A stretch of 64,000 bases of DNA from NCBI RefSeq assembly GCF_900188435.1, contig NZ_FYFA01000002.1, positions 682,001 to 746,000 of the forward strand. The letters are read 5' to 3'. Within the stretch, counting starts at the first letter, position 1, and each line of letters starts with the position of its first letter. Positions 54,332 through 63,318 of the stretch are shown piece by piece. Below the pieces are notes generated by a model. The model did not search any database. It worked only from the letters and a program-made list of their open reading frames with translations, and was not told where the DNA came from. The stretch is from Marinobacter sp. es.048. Its GTDB lineage: Bacteria > Pseudomonadota > Gammaproteobacteria > Pseudomonadales > Oleiphilaceae. The position numbers were made by a program, and so were the translations under genes.

Positions 54332-56515
54332 ATGACCATCGCGGAAAAAATTATGGCTCGTCGCTCTCCGGCAGGATCCGGTCGGTCCGGGGTGTGCAAG
54401 GCAATGACTGTGGCATTGCTGCTGTCAACGCCTCTGGGGCTGCACGCCAAGGTTGAAACCCCGGCGGTGTACGAGCCAGTCGCCCCCACGATTGATCAGG
54501 CGCGGGCCAACATTCTGATTGCCCGTCAGCTGCAGTTCACCCACTTCCGGGACCTCGGAATCAGCGACGAACTCTCCGGCGATGTGTTTGATGCCTACCT
54601 GGATTATCTGGACGGGCAGAGAATCTACCTTTCTCAGGACGACATTGCGAAATTCGACAAAATCCGCACGCAGTTGGGCTCGGCCCTGAAAACCGGCCAG
54701 CTGCAGCCAGGCTTTGATATCTACAATCTGGTTCAACAACGGATTATTGAGCGCCTCCAGTTTGCACTGGAAACCATCGATAAGGGCATAGATTCGCTGA
54801 ATTTCTCGGCCAACGAGAGCATTCTGGTCGACCGCTCGAAAGCAGGCTGGGAAACTGACGCCAATGCGCTGGATGATCTCTGGGTGAAGCGCATCAAAAA
54901 CGCGGTGTTGGCACAGCGCCTGAACGGCGCCGATGATGAAGCCATTGTTGAAACCCTGCGCCGCCGCTACGAAGGCCAGCTAAAACGCGCGTACCAGGCC
55001 CGCAGCGAAGATGCTTTCCAGGCCTATATGAATGCGTTTACCGGCATGTGGGACCCCCATACATCCTACTTTTCACCGCGCACCTCTGAAAACTTCAACA
55101 TAAACATGAGCCTTTCCCTGGAAGGCATTGGAGCCGTGCTTCAGTCAGACAACGAATACACCAAGGTGGTAAGACTGGTGCCCGGCGGGCCCGCGTCCAA
55201 GCAGGGTCAACTTGAACCCGCAGATCGCATTGTTTCTGTAGCTCAGGAAGGCGAAAAACCGGTGAATGTGATTGGTTGGCGCCTGGACGAAGTTGTCGAT
55301 CTTATCCGCGGGCCGAGGAATTCAACGGTCACCCTGGAAGTGATTCCGGCCAACTCCTCCGATGAGACCATTACCGAGGCCATCGCCATTAAACGCGATG
55401 AGGTAAAGCTGGAAGAACAGAGCGCCAGCAAGGACACTATCCGCCTTGAGCGCGGCGACAAGGAATACACCATTGGCGTGATCACCATCCCCACGTTCTA
55501 TGCCGATTTCCAGGCTATGCAGGCAGGCGACCCGAACTACAAGAGCACCACCCGGGACGTCCGTAACCTGATCACGGAGCTAGAAGCCGACGGCGTCGAT
55601 GGACTTGTGATGGATTTGAGAAACAATGGTGGCGGAGCCCTGCACGAGGCCAATGATCTGGTGGGTCTGTTTATCGACAAAGGCCCTACCGTTCAGATTC
55701 GCAACGCAAACAACGATGTACAGGTACTGAACGATGAGGATCCCTCGGTCGCCTATGACGGCCCACTGGTGGTGCTCACTAACCGCATGAGTGCGTCAGC
55801 ATCCGAGATCTTCGCCGGAGCCATCCAGGACTATGGCCGCGGGCTGGTCGTCGGCTCCCAGACCTTCGGCAAGGGCACCGTTCAGGCGGTCCGTCCACTG
55901 AATCATGGCCAACTCAAGATTACCCAGTCAAAATTTTACCGGGTATCCGGTGGCTCCACCCAGCACAAGGGAGTGATTCCGGACATCGAGATTCCGTCCC
56001 GCATCGACAAGACCCGCATTGGTGAGGACGCCCTGGATCATGCCCTGCCCTGGGACCAGATCGAAGCTGTGCCGCATAGTCGCTACTTTGATTTCAGCGG
56101 AATCATTGATGAGCTTCGCAAGCGCCATGACGAGCGGTTTTCAACCAATGCCGAATTCAGCCTGCTTCAACGGGAGATCGACTTCCTGACCAAACAACGC
56201 GCCACGGACAGTGTCAGCCTGAACCTGGAAGAGCGTCGCGCCCAGCATGAACAGATTGAACGCACGCGCCTGACCATCGCGAACGCCAGACGTGAATTGA
56301 AAGGGCAGTCTCCGTTTGATTCCCTGGAAGCCCTTGAAGACTGGCAGGACCAGCAAGCGGCTGATCTGGATTCCACCGACGAAGAACTGGATTTTGTGAT
56401 CCGTGAAGGGGGCCATATCATGGCTGACATGCTGGACCTGGATAACCGCATGGCGTCAATCCTGGACCCGCAACAGTTCGCGGCGCAGGCTCCAGCCTCC
56501 GCGGCAACCCGATAA
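54332..56515 (+). CDS. prc: Carboxy-terminal (tail-specific) processing protease
   Basis: The product is 727 aa, periplasmic. The N-terminal signal ends around MTVALLLSTPLGLHA, about 38 residues in. The NlpI-binding N-terminal helical part is followed by a PDZ domain (about 245-330, LSLEGIGAVLQSDNEYTKVV) and the S41 protease core. The core has LVMDLRNNGGGALHEA near 425, the serine region NRMSASASEIFAGAIQDYG near 485-500 and the lysine in TFGKGTVQ. The DUF3340 C-terminal part follows. It trims PBP3 and degrades lipoprotein-related hydrolases such as MepS in other species. Confidence 0.96.
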   Translation: MTIAEKIMARRSPAGSGRSGVCKAMTVALLLSTPLGLHAKVETPAVYEPVAPTIDQARANILIARQLQFTHFRDLGISDELSGDVFDAYLDYLDGQRIYLSQDDIAKFDKIRTQLGSALKTGQLQPGFDIYNLVQQRIIERLQFALETIDKGIDSLNFSANESILVDRSKAGWETDANALDDLWVKRIKNAVLAQRLNGADDEAIVETLRRRYEGQLKRAYQARSEDAFQAYMNAFTGMWDPHTSYFSPRTSENFNINMSLSLEGIGAVLQSDNEYTKVVRLVPGGPASKQGQLEPADRIVSVAQEGEKPVNVIGWRLDEVVDLIRGPRNSTVTLEVIPANSSDETITEAIAIKRDEVKLEEQSASKDTIRLERGDKEYTIGVITIPTFYADFQAMQAGDPNYKSTTRDVRNLITELEADGVDGLVMDLRNNGGGALHEANDLVGLFIDKGPTVQIRNANNDVQVLNDEDPSVAYDGPLVVLTNRMSASASEIFAGAIQDYGRGLVVGSQTFGKGTVQAVRPLNHGQLKITQSKFYRVSGGSTQHKGVIPDIEIPSRIDKTRIGEDALDHALPWDQIEAVPHSRYFDFSGIIDELRKRHDERFSTNAEFSLLQREIDFLTKQRATDSVSLNLEERRAQHEQIERTRLTIANARRELKGQSPFDSLEALEDWQDQQAADLDSTDEELDFVIREGGHIMADMLDLDNRMASILDPQQFAAQAPASAATR

Positions 56516-56534
56516 GCGGACGCATCAAGGGCCC

Positions 56535-57335
56535 ATGACTGAGAAGGAAGCCAGCGGGCAGGATAGCCGCCAGAAAGCGAGATTGCTGCAGGATATGCTT
56601 CTGGACGCTCTCCATGCAATGCGCTCGCTGGAAGAAGTTGAAGGGCTGGAAAAACCGGCTACGCCGGAGCGGACACCGGAAGGGCTCATTGACCGCCTGG
56701 CCAGCCTGACCGGCTCGGCGCTTCGATTTGGGGTCAAAGCCACCGATACGTCACTCCGGGTTGGTCGGGCGCTGATCAATTCTCAGGACCAGTTGCGGGC
56801 GATGCTCACGGCAGGCCAGTCTCTGAAGGACATCCGGGAAGTGGCCGGGCTAACCTTGTCGGAAATGAGCGAAGCCCTGAACCTCCGGGACAAGTCGGTT
56901 CTGGAAGCCATTGAAAACGGCACCTCCACTCTTTCTTTCGAGCTGATTCTGCGGCTCGCTGCCCTCATTGCCCGGAACGACCCCATTCCGTTCATTATGC
57001 GCACTACGCGCAACTACAATCCCGAAGTCTGGCAAATTCTGAACGACTGGGGCGTGGCCAGGCTACCCCTGCAATTTGAGAGGGAACGGGAGTTCATCAA
57101 CATTTTCCGTCGGCATGACGACGCCCGCACACTCTCGGATGAGGGTTTCAAGAAAGTGCTGGAGTTCACCCGCCAGAGCTTCGAGATGTCCCTGCACTTT
57201 ATCGAGGAGCAGGAACAGCAGGTGGCCGAGCTTCGGGCCACCTACGAAGAAGAGCATCCGGAAGTGAAAACGTCGTCTGATAAGACTGCGGCCAGAAAAA
57301 AACGGCCGGAGCGTACCCCTCCGTCAACCAAATAA
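56535..57335 (+). CDS. Helix-turn-helix domain protein, 266 aa
   Basis: I use the ATG at 56535, 19 bp after prc; upstream the frame lies inside prc. An HTH of the XRE type occupies about 98-155 ([20 protein letters not shown], then [20 protein letters not shown]). The N-terminal third is charged; the C-terminal part ([20 protein letters not shown]) is a likely coiled coil with a basic tail. It is probably a transcriptional regulator coexpressed with prc. Its last 12 bp overlap the end of mtnA on the other strand. Confidence 0.85.
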   Translation: MTEKEASGQDSRQKARLLQDMLLDALHAMRSLEEVEGLEKPATPERTPEGLIDRLASLTGSALRFGVKATDTSLRVGRALINSQDQLRAMLTAGQSLKDIREVAGLTLSEMSEALNLRDKSVLEAIENGTSTLSFELILRLAALIARNDPIPFIMRTTRNYNPEVWQILNDWGVARLPLQFEREREFINIFRRHDDARTLSDEGFKKVLEFTRQSFEMSLHFIEEQEQQVAELRATYEEEHPEVKTSSDKTAARKKRPERTPPSTK

Positions 57336-58388
57336 CGCCCGCATACCGGTAATATTCGGGTTATGCACCACACCTTTTTCCGTAACGATGGCGTCAATCA
57401 GGCTGGCAGGCGTCACGTCAAAGACCGGATTGAACACGTTGACGCCTTCCGGCGCCAGCCCGATACCGCGTATTTCCCGGATCTCGACGCCGTCGCGCTC
57501 CTCAATGGGTACATCTGCCCCGGACTCCGTGGCCATATCCACGGTACTTGAAGGCGCTACCACCATAAAGCCCACATTGTGATGGCGAGCCAGAACCGCC
57601 AGGCTGTAGGTGCCGATCTTGTTAACCACATCGCCATTGGCGGTTATGCGATCCGCGCCGACAATCACCCAGCGTACGTCTTTACGAGCCATGATTGCGG
57701 CAGCGGCACCATCGGCATTCAGTGTAACGGGAATGCCGTCCCGGGACAGTTCCCAGGCCGTCAACCGGCTACCCTGCAGCCACGGACGGGTTTCATCGGC
57801 ATAGACTTCTTTCAGTAGCTTTTTCTCATTGAGCCGGCGAACAACACCCAGGGCTGTCCCATAGCCGCCGGTGGCCAGTGCGCCGGTGTTGCAATGGGTC
57901 AGCACCGAAAACGGTGTCTCGGCTCCGATAAACTCCAGGGCGTGGTCCGCCATGGCAAAATTGGCAGCCAGGTCTTCCTCGTGGATCGCCTCGGCCTCAC
58001 GGGCCAGCCGTTTTACCGCCTCATCCAGCGAATGACAGGCGTGAAACACCCGCTCCATGCGCTGCAGCGCCCAGAAGAGGTTCACCGCCGTGGGCCGTGA
58101 TCCCGCAAGCTCACGGATGGCCTGTTTGATTTCCGCCTTCCAGTCACCACCACCGGCGTGCCTCGCGGCCAGGGCCACCCCGTACGCTGCACTGATACCG
58201 ATTGCAGGGGCACCCCGAACCACCATATCCCGGATGCTCTGAGCTACTCCGGCCGCTCCTTCCAGCGTTATCCAGTGCTCCTCCCCTGGCAGCAGGCGTT
58301 GGTCCAGCAGCTCAAGACTGCTGACATGCCAGCGTATTGCTACGGTGCCAATGCCGCGTTCGGAAGAGGGTTTCGGGATTGTTGCCAT
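57324..58388 (-). CDS. mtnA: S-methyl-5-thioribose-1-phosphate isomerase
   Basis: The product is 354 aa, normal for MtnA. It isomerises methylthioribose-1-phosphate to methylthioribulose-1-phosphate, feeding MtnB. The fold is eIF2B-like. Motifs are [22 protein letters not shown] near 50-70, [19 protein letters not shown] near 163 (catalytic Cys) and [20 protein letters not shown] near 238 (catalytic Asp). It ends tail-to-tail overlapped by 12 bp with the HTH gene, and is divergent from mtaD. The other salvage genes lie 42 kb away in this window. Confidence 0.96.
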   Translation of the reverse strand: MATIPKPSSERGIGTVAIRWHVSSLELLDQRLLPGEEHWITLEGAAGVAQSIRDMVVRGAPAIGISAAYGVALAARHAGGGDWKAEIKQAIRELAGSRPTAVNLFWALQRMERVFHACHSLDEAVKRLAREAEAIHEEDLAANFAMADHALEFIGAETPFSVLTHCNTGALATGGYGTALGVVRRLNEKKLLKEVYADETRPWLQGSRLTAWELSRDGIPVTLNADGAAAAIMARKDVRWVIVGADRITANGDVVNKIGTYSLAVLARHHNVGFMVVAPSSTVDMATESGADVPIEERDGVEIREIRGIGLAPEGVNVFNPVFDVTPASLIDAIVTEKGVVHNPNITGMRALFG

Positions 58389-58404
58389 AGAAAACTGCTC
58401 CGGT

Positions 58405-58442
58405 TTTTCAGCGCTGAAAACTGCCAGTATAACGGTTATACT
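58405..58442. promoter_or_regulatory. Two perfect palindromes in the mtnA/mtaD divergent promoter
   Basis: TTTTCAGCGCTGAAAA (58405-58420) is a perfect 16-bp palindrome. AGTATAACGGTTATACT (58426-58442) is a perfect 8+1+8 palindrome that gives a -10-like TATAAC on both strands. On the plus strand TTTTCA (58405-58410), 17 bp and TATAAC (58428-58433) form a plausible promoter for mtaD, with the first palindrome over its -35. The layout suits one regulator controlling both genes. Confidence 0.6.
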
Positions 58443-58500
58443 TCGGGGCTACATTTTAAAGGTGCGGAAGCCCCGCGCCATGCGCTGTAAGGCAGGATTA

Positions 58501-59838
58501 ATGACGGCAGACACCATCACCGCAGCCGATATTCGCATCAACGCACGCTGGCTGATTCCAATTGAGCCGGCAGGCACGGTGCTTGAGAATCACGCAGTGA
58601 TTATCCAGGGTAAACGCCTTGCTGCGGTGGTGCCCCAGGAGCACGCGGACCGGACGTACAGAACTCGCGAGACCGTCGATCTTCCGCACCATGTCGTCAT
58701 GCCCGGCCTGATCAATATGCACGGCCACGCCGCCATGAGCCTGTTCCGCGGCATGGCGGATGATCTTCCACTAATGACCTGGCTGAATGATCACATCTGG
58801 CCGGCCGAAGGTCGCTTTATCAGCGAGCAGTTCATTGCCGATGGCACCCAACTGGCCATGGCTGAAATGCTGCGTACCGGAACCACCACGTTTTCGGACA
58901 TGTATTTCTTTCCCGAAATCGCGGCGCAGGTCGCCCACGATGCCGGTATCCGAGCCCAGATCTGCTTCCCGCTGCTGGACTTCCCAACGCCCTGGGGCGC
59001 CGGTCCTGACGAGTACCTGAGCAAGGGCGCCGATTTTATCGACAGCTGGAAAAACGACGGCTACATCATGCCCGCCATTGGTCCGCATGCGCCCTATACC
59101 GTGTCAGACGGCCCGATGACCGAGGCCGTCCGGCTCTCGGAAGAAACCGGAGCCGCGATTCAGATACATCTGCACGAAACCGCCTTTGAAGTGGCCGAAG
59201 CCACCGAAAAGCTAGGTCAACGGCCCACGGCCAGACTGGCGGACCTCGGTGCGCTTCGTCCCGAAACCCAGTGCGTACATATGACCCAGATCGACGGCAG
59301 CGATATCAGTCTGCTTAAACAATCGGGCGCCCATGTCATCCATTGTCCGGAATCGAACCTTAAGCTGGCGAGCGGACTTTGTCCGGCGCAGGAACTCCTG
59401 AACAACGGAGTGAATGTCGGCATCGGAACCGACGGCGCCGCCAGCAACAATGATCTGGACCTGTTCGGAGAGCTTCGCACCGCCGCCATGGTGGCCAAGG
59501 TGGTGGCCGGAGATGCCTCCGCGTTATCGGCACACAAGGCCCTGGAAATGGCGACAATCAACGGTGCCAGGGCTCTGAGACGGGATCACGAGCTGGGCTC
59601 CCTGGTGGAGGGCAAGTTGGCGGACATCATTGCCATTGATCTGAGCGACCCGTTTTTACAGCCGGTCTACGACCCCGCCTCGCACCTCGTCTACAGCAAC
59701 CATGGCCGATCGGTAAGCCATAGCTGGATTAACGGCGTACCACAAGTACAGGATGGCCGGCTTACCCGCATCGACGTTGCCGATCTGATGCTTCGGGTTG
59801 AGGACTGGGCCGGGCGAATCCGAAGCAAGGCTGACTAA
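58501..59838 (+). CDS. mtaD: Methylthioadenosine/S-adenosylhomocysteine deaminase-type amidohydrolase
   Basis: The product is 445 aa from the ATG at 58501 (CAGGA just upstream); the frame upstream of this runs into the mtnA promoter. It is a TRZ/ATZ-family amidohydrolase. The zinc site begins [22 protein letters not shown] near 65, with [12 protein letters not shown] near 222, [26 protein letters not shown] near 280 and [16 protein letters not shown] near 306. In Pseudomonas this gene beside mtnA and ubiG deaminates 5'-methylthioadenosine to methylthioinosine, which a phosphorylase then splits. The same role is likely here. Confidence 0.92.
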   Translation: MTADTITAADIRINARWLIPIEPAGTVLENHAVIIQGKRLAAVVPQEHADRTYRTRETVDLPHHVVMPGLINMHGHAAMSLFRGMADDLPLMTWLNDHIWPAEGRFISEQFIADGTQLAMAEMLRTGTTTFSDMYFFPEIAAQVAHDAGIRAQICFPLLDFPTPWGAGPDEYLSKGADFIDSWKNDGYIMPAIGPHAPYTVSDGPMTEAVRLSEETGAAIQIHLHETAFEVAEATEKLGQRPTARLADLGALRPETQCVHMTQIDGSDISLLKQSGAHVIHCPESNLKLASGLCPAQELLNNGVNVGIGTDGAASNNDLDLFGELRTAAMVAKVVAGDASALSAHKALEMATINGARALRRDHELGSLVEGKLADIIAIDLSDPFLQPVYDPASHLVYSNHGRSVSHSWINGVPQVQDGRLTRIDVADLMLRVEDWAGRIRSKAD

Positions 59839-59873
59839 CCGATTTCCTATTGATTCACCAGGCAGAACCAACC

Positions 59874-60590
59874 ATGACAAACCAGAACGTAGATCGGAAC
59901 GAGATCGCCAAATTCGAAGCCCTGGCCAGCCGCTGGTGGGACCCCTCGAGCGAATTCAAGCCGCTGCACGATATCAACCCGCTGCGCCTGAACTACATTG
60001 ACGAGCGGGTTTCCCTGGCCGGCAAACGGGCCCTGGATGTAGGCTGCGGTGGCGGCCTTCTGTCAGAGGGCATGGCCCAGCGCGGCGCCCATGTCACCGG
60101 TATCGACATGGGCGAGGCTCCACTGGCCGTCGCGCGGCTGCATGGCATGGAGAGCGGCGTGAACGTGGATTATCGCCAGATCACCATCGAAGAGCTGGCG
60201 CAGGACAGCGAACATGCCGGCCAGTACGACGTGGTTACCTGCCTGGAAATGCTTGAGCATGTGCCGGATCCGGCATCGGTGATCAAGGCCTGTGCGGCCA
60301 TGCTGAAACCAGGCGGCCATCTGTTTGTCTCAACCATCAACCGCAACCCGAAGTCGTTCCTTTTTGCGATTGTTGGCGCCGAATACGTGCTTCGGTTGCT
60401 TCCCAAGGGCACTCACGAATGGAAAAAATTTATCCGGCCTTCGGAGATGTCTGACCACCTGCGCCACGCGGATCTGGACGTCCGGGAACTGACCGGCATG
60501 ACCTACAACCCGATTACCAAAGTCTACAAACTGGGCCGGGACGTGGACGTGAATTACCTGATGCACGCCAAGGATATCCGTGAAGTCTAA
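59874..60590 (+). CDS. ubiG: Bifunctional ubiquinone O-methyltransferase
   Basis: The product is 238 aa from the ATG at 59874; an upstream TTG would add 8 residues. It methylates both the 2-polyprenyl-6-hydroxyphenol and 3-demethylubiquinol steps with SAM. Motif I is [20 protein letters not shown] near 50, motif II includes [16 protein letters not shown] near 112, and [19 protein letters not shown] is motif [22 protein letters not shown] near 20 is UbiG-typical. Its last 11 bp overlap the next gene. SAM use links it loosely to the adjacent methylthioadenosine recycling genes. Confidence 0.96.
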   Translation: MTNQNVDRNEIAKFEALASRWWDPSSEFKPLHDINPLRLNYIDERVSLAGKRALDVGCGGGLLSEGMAQRGAHVTGIDMGEAPLAVARLHGMESGVNVDYRQITIEELAQDSEHAGQYDVVTCLEMLEHVPDPASVIKACAAMLKPGGHLFVSTINRNPKSFLFAIVGAEYVLRLLPKGTHEWKKFIRPSEMSDHLRHADLDVRELTGMTYNPITKVYKLGRDVDVNYLMHAKDIREV

Positions 60591-61251
60591 AAACACTCAA
60601 CAAACCTCTGCGGTCCTGTTTGACCTGGATGGAACGCTGATCGACACGGCTCCGGATTTTATCCGCTGCCTGAATCAGTTGAGGGAACAGCACGGACTGC
60701 CTGCCCTCCCCGCCGAGCATATTCGACGCTCAGTCTCAAACGGCGCACGCGCCATGATCCGGGTGGGCTTCGGCCTGGAACCGGAACATCCAGAATACCT
60801 GGAAAAACACACCGCGTTCCTCGACCTCTACGAGGCCGGCGTGGCGGTGGAGACCAGCCTGTTTGAGGGCATGGACGAGCTTCTCAAAGAACTTGAAGAG
60901 CAGGGTATCCCCTGGGGCATTGTGACCAACAAGCCCGCCAGATTCGCGGTTCCTCTGATCGAGGCCCTCGATCTGGCAGACCGATGTGCTGCACTGGTTT
61001 GCCCCGATCACGTGGCCCAGCGCAAACCTCACCCGGAGGCCCTCTTGCTGGCCTGCCAGCAGATGGGCACCGATCCGGGCGCCGGCATATACGTTGGCGA
61101 CCACGAACGGGACATCGAAGCCGGTCGCAATGCGGGCATGAAAACCATCGCTGTCCGCTACGGTTACATTGAGGAGCCGGAAGCCATTAACCTGTGGCAA
61201 GCGGACCTCATCGCAGACACCGTCACGGACTTGGCAAAGCTGTTACAATAG
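60580..61251 (+). CDS. HAD phosphatase, Gph/MupP-like
   Basis: The product is 223 aa from a GTG at 60580 (AAGGA 5 nt before), overlapping ubiG. HAD motifs are [14 protein letters not shown] near 12, [16 protein letters not shown] near 108, the Lys in [10 protein letters not shown] near 148 and [19 protein letters not shown] near 170. It resembles phosphoglycolate phosphatase. In Pseudomonas the gene at this exact place (after ubiG, before the YciK-like SDR) is MupP, which dephosphorylates MurNAc-6-phosphate in peptidoglycan recycling. I cannot separate the two by sequence alone; synteny favours MupP. Confidence 0.88.
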   Translation: MKSKNTQQTSAVLFDLDGTLIDTAPDFIRCLNQLREQHGLPALPAEHIRRSVSNGARAMIRVGFGLEPEHPEYLEKHTAFLDLYEAGVAVETSLFEGMDELLKELEEQGIPWGIVTNKPARFAVPLIEALDLADRCAALVCPDHVAQRKPHPEALLLACQQMGTDPGAGIYVGDHERDIEAGRNAGMKTIAVRYGYIEEPEAINLWQADLIADTVTDLAKLLQ

Positions 61252-61308
61252 TTCGCGAATTTTAGGATCCGGTGTTCAGCCGGTAACAGCCTGACACGGA
61301 GACAGGTT

Positions 61309-62058
61309 ATGCATGATTACCAAGCACCCGCCGATCTTCTGAAAGACCGCATCGTTATGGTGACGGGTGCCGGCAGCGGCATTGGCCGGGCTGCAGCGAA
61401 AGCCTACGCTGCTCACGGTGCGACCGTGGTACTGGTGGGCCGTACTGTCAGCAAACTGGAAACGGTTTACGATGAAATCGAGGCCGCCGGTCACCCCAAG
61501 CCTGCCATTGTACCCATGAACTTCGAGGGCGCCGCGGTTAAAGACTACGAAGAACTGGCCATGACCCTTGAAGACAATTTTGGTCAGCTTGACGGTTTGC
61601 TGCACAACGCAGCGATTCTGGGCGATCGCAGCCCCGTGGAGCTGTACGACCCGGAAACCTGGAACAAGGTCATGCACGTAAACGCAACGGCACCGTTCCT
61701 GCTGAGCCGGGCAATGATCCCCCTGCTTCGCAAATCCGACGACGCCTCGGTGATCTTCACGTCCTCTGGTGTCGGCCGCAAGGCGAAAGCCTATTGGGGC
61801 GCCTACGCCGTCTCCAAGTTTGCCGTCGAGGGCCTGAGCCAGTTGCTGTCCGAAGAACTGGACGACGAACGTCACAATGTCCGGGTGAACAGTCTGAACC
61901 CCGGCGCGACCCGTACCAATATGAGAGCCCACGCCTACCCGGCGGAGAACCCGCAGCAAAATCCGGCACCGGAAGACCTGATGCCGATTTACCTGTATCT
62001 CATGGGCAAGGACAGCCAGGGCATCAACGGCCAGAAACTGGACGCACAGCCGAAATAA
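61309..62058 (+). CDS. YciK-family short-chain dehydrogenase/reductase
   Basis: The product is 249 aa. The cofactor site is VTGAGSGIGRAAAKAYAAHG near 20 followed by VVLVGRT, which favours NADP(H). NAAILGDRSP is the NNAG-type motif, and the catalytic Tyr and Lys are in YWGAYAVSKFAVEG near 163-172. It matches YciK-type SDRs, which have no established substrate. It lies 57 bp after the HAD gene, and its stop overlaps the next start (TAATG). Confidence 0.92.
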   Translation: MHDYQAPADLLKDRIVMVTGAGSGIGRAAAKAYAAHGATVVLVGRTVSKLETVYDEIEAAGHPKPAIVPMNFEGAAVKDYEELAMTLEDNFGQLDGLLHNAAILGDRSPVELYDPETWNKVMHVNATAPFLLSRAMIPLLRKSDDASVIFTSSGVGRKAKAYWGAYAVSKFAVEGLSQLLSEELDDERHNVRVNSLNPGATRTNMRAHAYPAENPQQNPAPEDLMPIYLYLMGKDSQGINGQKLDAQPK

Positions 62059-62291
62059 TGGAACTGCTTTTCTACACAACATCCCAGTGCCACCTGTGCG
62101 AACTGGCCGAAGCCCTGCTTGTAAACACGCCCATGCCGGAACCAATCCCGGTAGACGTGGTAGACATTGCCCAGTCCGAAGAGCTGGTGGAACGCTACGG
62201 CACCCGTATACCGGTGCTGAGACGCAACGATACCGGTGCAGAACTGGACTGGCCTTTTACCAGGGATGACTTACTTACATTCCTGCAATGA
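62058..62291 (+). CDS. Glutaredoxin-like (DUF836) protein
   Basis: A 77-aa thioredoxin-fold protein whose ATG shares a base with the SDR stop codon. The redox motif is FYTTSQCHLCELAEAL with the Cys-His-Leu-Cys pair (Cys11, Cys14), and the cis-Pro is in YGTRIPVLRRND near 51. The end DWPFTRDDLLTFL fits the DUF836 glutaredoxin-like group. Partner and substrate are unknown. It is the fifth gene of a tight run starting at mtaD. Confidence 0.88.
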   Translation: MELLFYTTSQCHLCELAEALLVNTPMPEPIPVDVVDIAQSEELVERYGTRIPVLRRNDTGAELDWPFTRDDLLTFLQ

Positions 62292-62303
62292 GGATTGCCT
62301 GAC

Positions 62304-63074
62304 ATGTTGATGGTTATTTCGCCTGCCAAAACGCTGGACTACGAGAGCCCGCTGGCGACCAGTACCTATACCCAGCCAGAGTTCCTCGAGGACGCCTGTG
62401 AACTGGTAGACCAGCTTAAAGATCTGGAGCCGCATCAGATCAGCAATCTGATGAGCATCAGCGACAAGCTTGGACAGCTGAACGCCGAGCGCTTCCAGAA
62501 CTGGCACACACCTTTTACCCCCGAGAATGCCCGGCAGGCTGTACTGGCTTTCAAGGGTGACGTGTACACGGGCCTGGACGCCCAGAGCTTCAGCGAACAG
62601 GACTTCGACTTTGCCCAGCAGCATCTGCGCATGCTTTCCGGTCTGTATGGCGTCCTGAAACCGCTGGACCTGATGCAACCCTACCGGCTGGAAATGGGTA
62701 CCCGGTTCGAGAATAACCGTGGCAAGGATCTGTATGCCTTCTGGGGCAACAAGATCACAGAGAAGATCAACCGGCTGCTTGCGGATGACGACGGCGTGCT
62801 GGTCAACCTCGCCTCCAACGAGTATTTCAAAAGTGTAAAGAAGAAAGACCTTGAAGGCCGGCTGATTACCCCCCAATTCAAGGACTGGAAGAATGGTCAG
62901 TACAAGATGATCAGCTTTTATGCCAAGAAAGCCCGGGGGCTGATGTGTCGGTTTGCCATTCAGAACCGCATCACCCAAGCCGACGATCTCAAGGGATTCA
63001 ACCTCGAAGGCTATTACTTCAGCGAAGACCAATCCGATAAGAACAACTGGGTTTTCCTGCGGGATGAACAGTAA
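62304..63074 (+). CDS. yaaA: Peroxide stress protein YaaA
   Basis: The product is 256 aa from the ATG at 62304 (GAGGAT upstream); a TTG three codons earlier is less likely. It begins [17 protein letters not shown], like E. coli YaaA (258 aa). Other family blocks are [40 protein letters not shown] near 115, [14 protein letters not shown] and [16 protein letters not shown]. YaaA lowers free iron and oxidative DNA damage under peroxide stress in E. coli. It lies 12 bp downstream of the glutaredoxin-like gene. Confidence 0.95.
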   Translation: MLMVISPAKTLDYESPLATSTYTQPEFLEDACELVDQLKDLEPHQISNLMSISDKLGQLNAERFQNWHTPFTPENARQAVLAFKGDVYTGLDAQSFSEQDFDFAQQHLRMLSGLYGVLKPLDLMQPYRLEMGTRFENNRGKDLYAFWGNKITEKINRLLADDDGVLVNLASNEYFKSVKKKDLEGRLITPQFKDWKNGQYKMISFYAKKARGLMCRFAIQNRITQADDLKGFNLEGYYFSEDQSDKNNWVFLRDEQ

Positions 63075-63098
63075 TCCACGTTGAAATCGGAGTCAGCA

Positions 63099-63299
63099 AT
63101 GAACGAAGCAATGTTTTCCCAGATCGCCATGCTGGTGTTTCTGACCGGCCTTATTGTCTGGATGGGTTTCATCGTCTGGGATCTGGCCAAGAAATCCCAG
63201 GCCGGCAAGTTCGGCACCATCGCACTGTTTACGGTGCTGGGCGCCGGCGTTGTGGGCTTTATCGTTAAAACCGTACTCGTAGAGATCATGCAAATATGA
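63099..63299 (+). CDS. DUF2788 small membrane protein
   Basis: The product is 66 aa from the ATG at 63099 (CGGAG 8 nt upstream). Two membrane helices are evident, about 9-26 (LVFLTGLIVWMGFIVWDL) and 38-56 (IALFTVLGAGVVGFIVKTV), joined by AKKSQAGKFG. The FIVWDLAKKSQAGKFGT link is the recognisable DUF2788 pattern. Function is unknown. It lies between yaaA and rdgC. Confidence 0.85.
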   Translation: MNEAMFSQIAMLVFLTGLIVWMGFIVWDLAKKSQAGKFGTIALFTVLGAGVVGFIVKTVLVEIMQI

Positions 63300-63318
63300 A
63301 AGACAAGGACCAGCCCTG

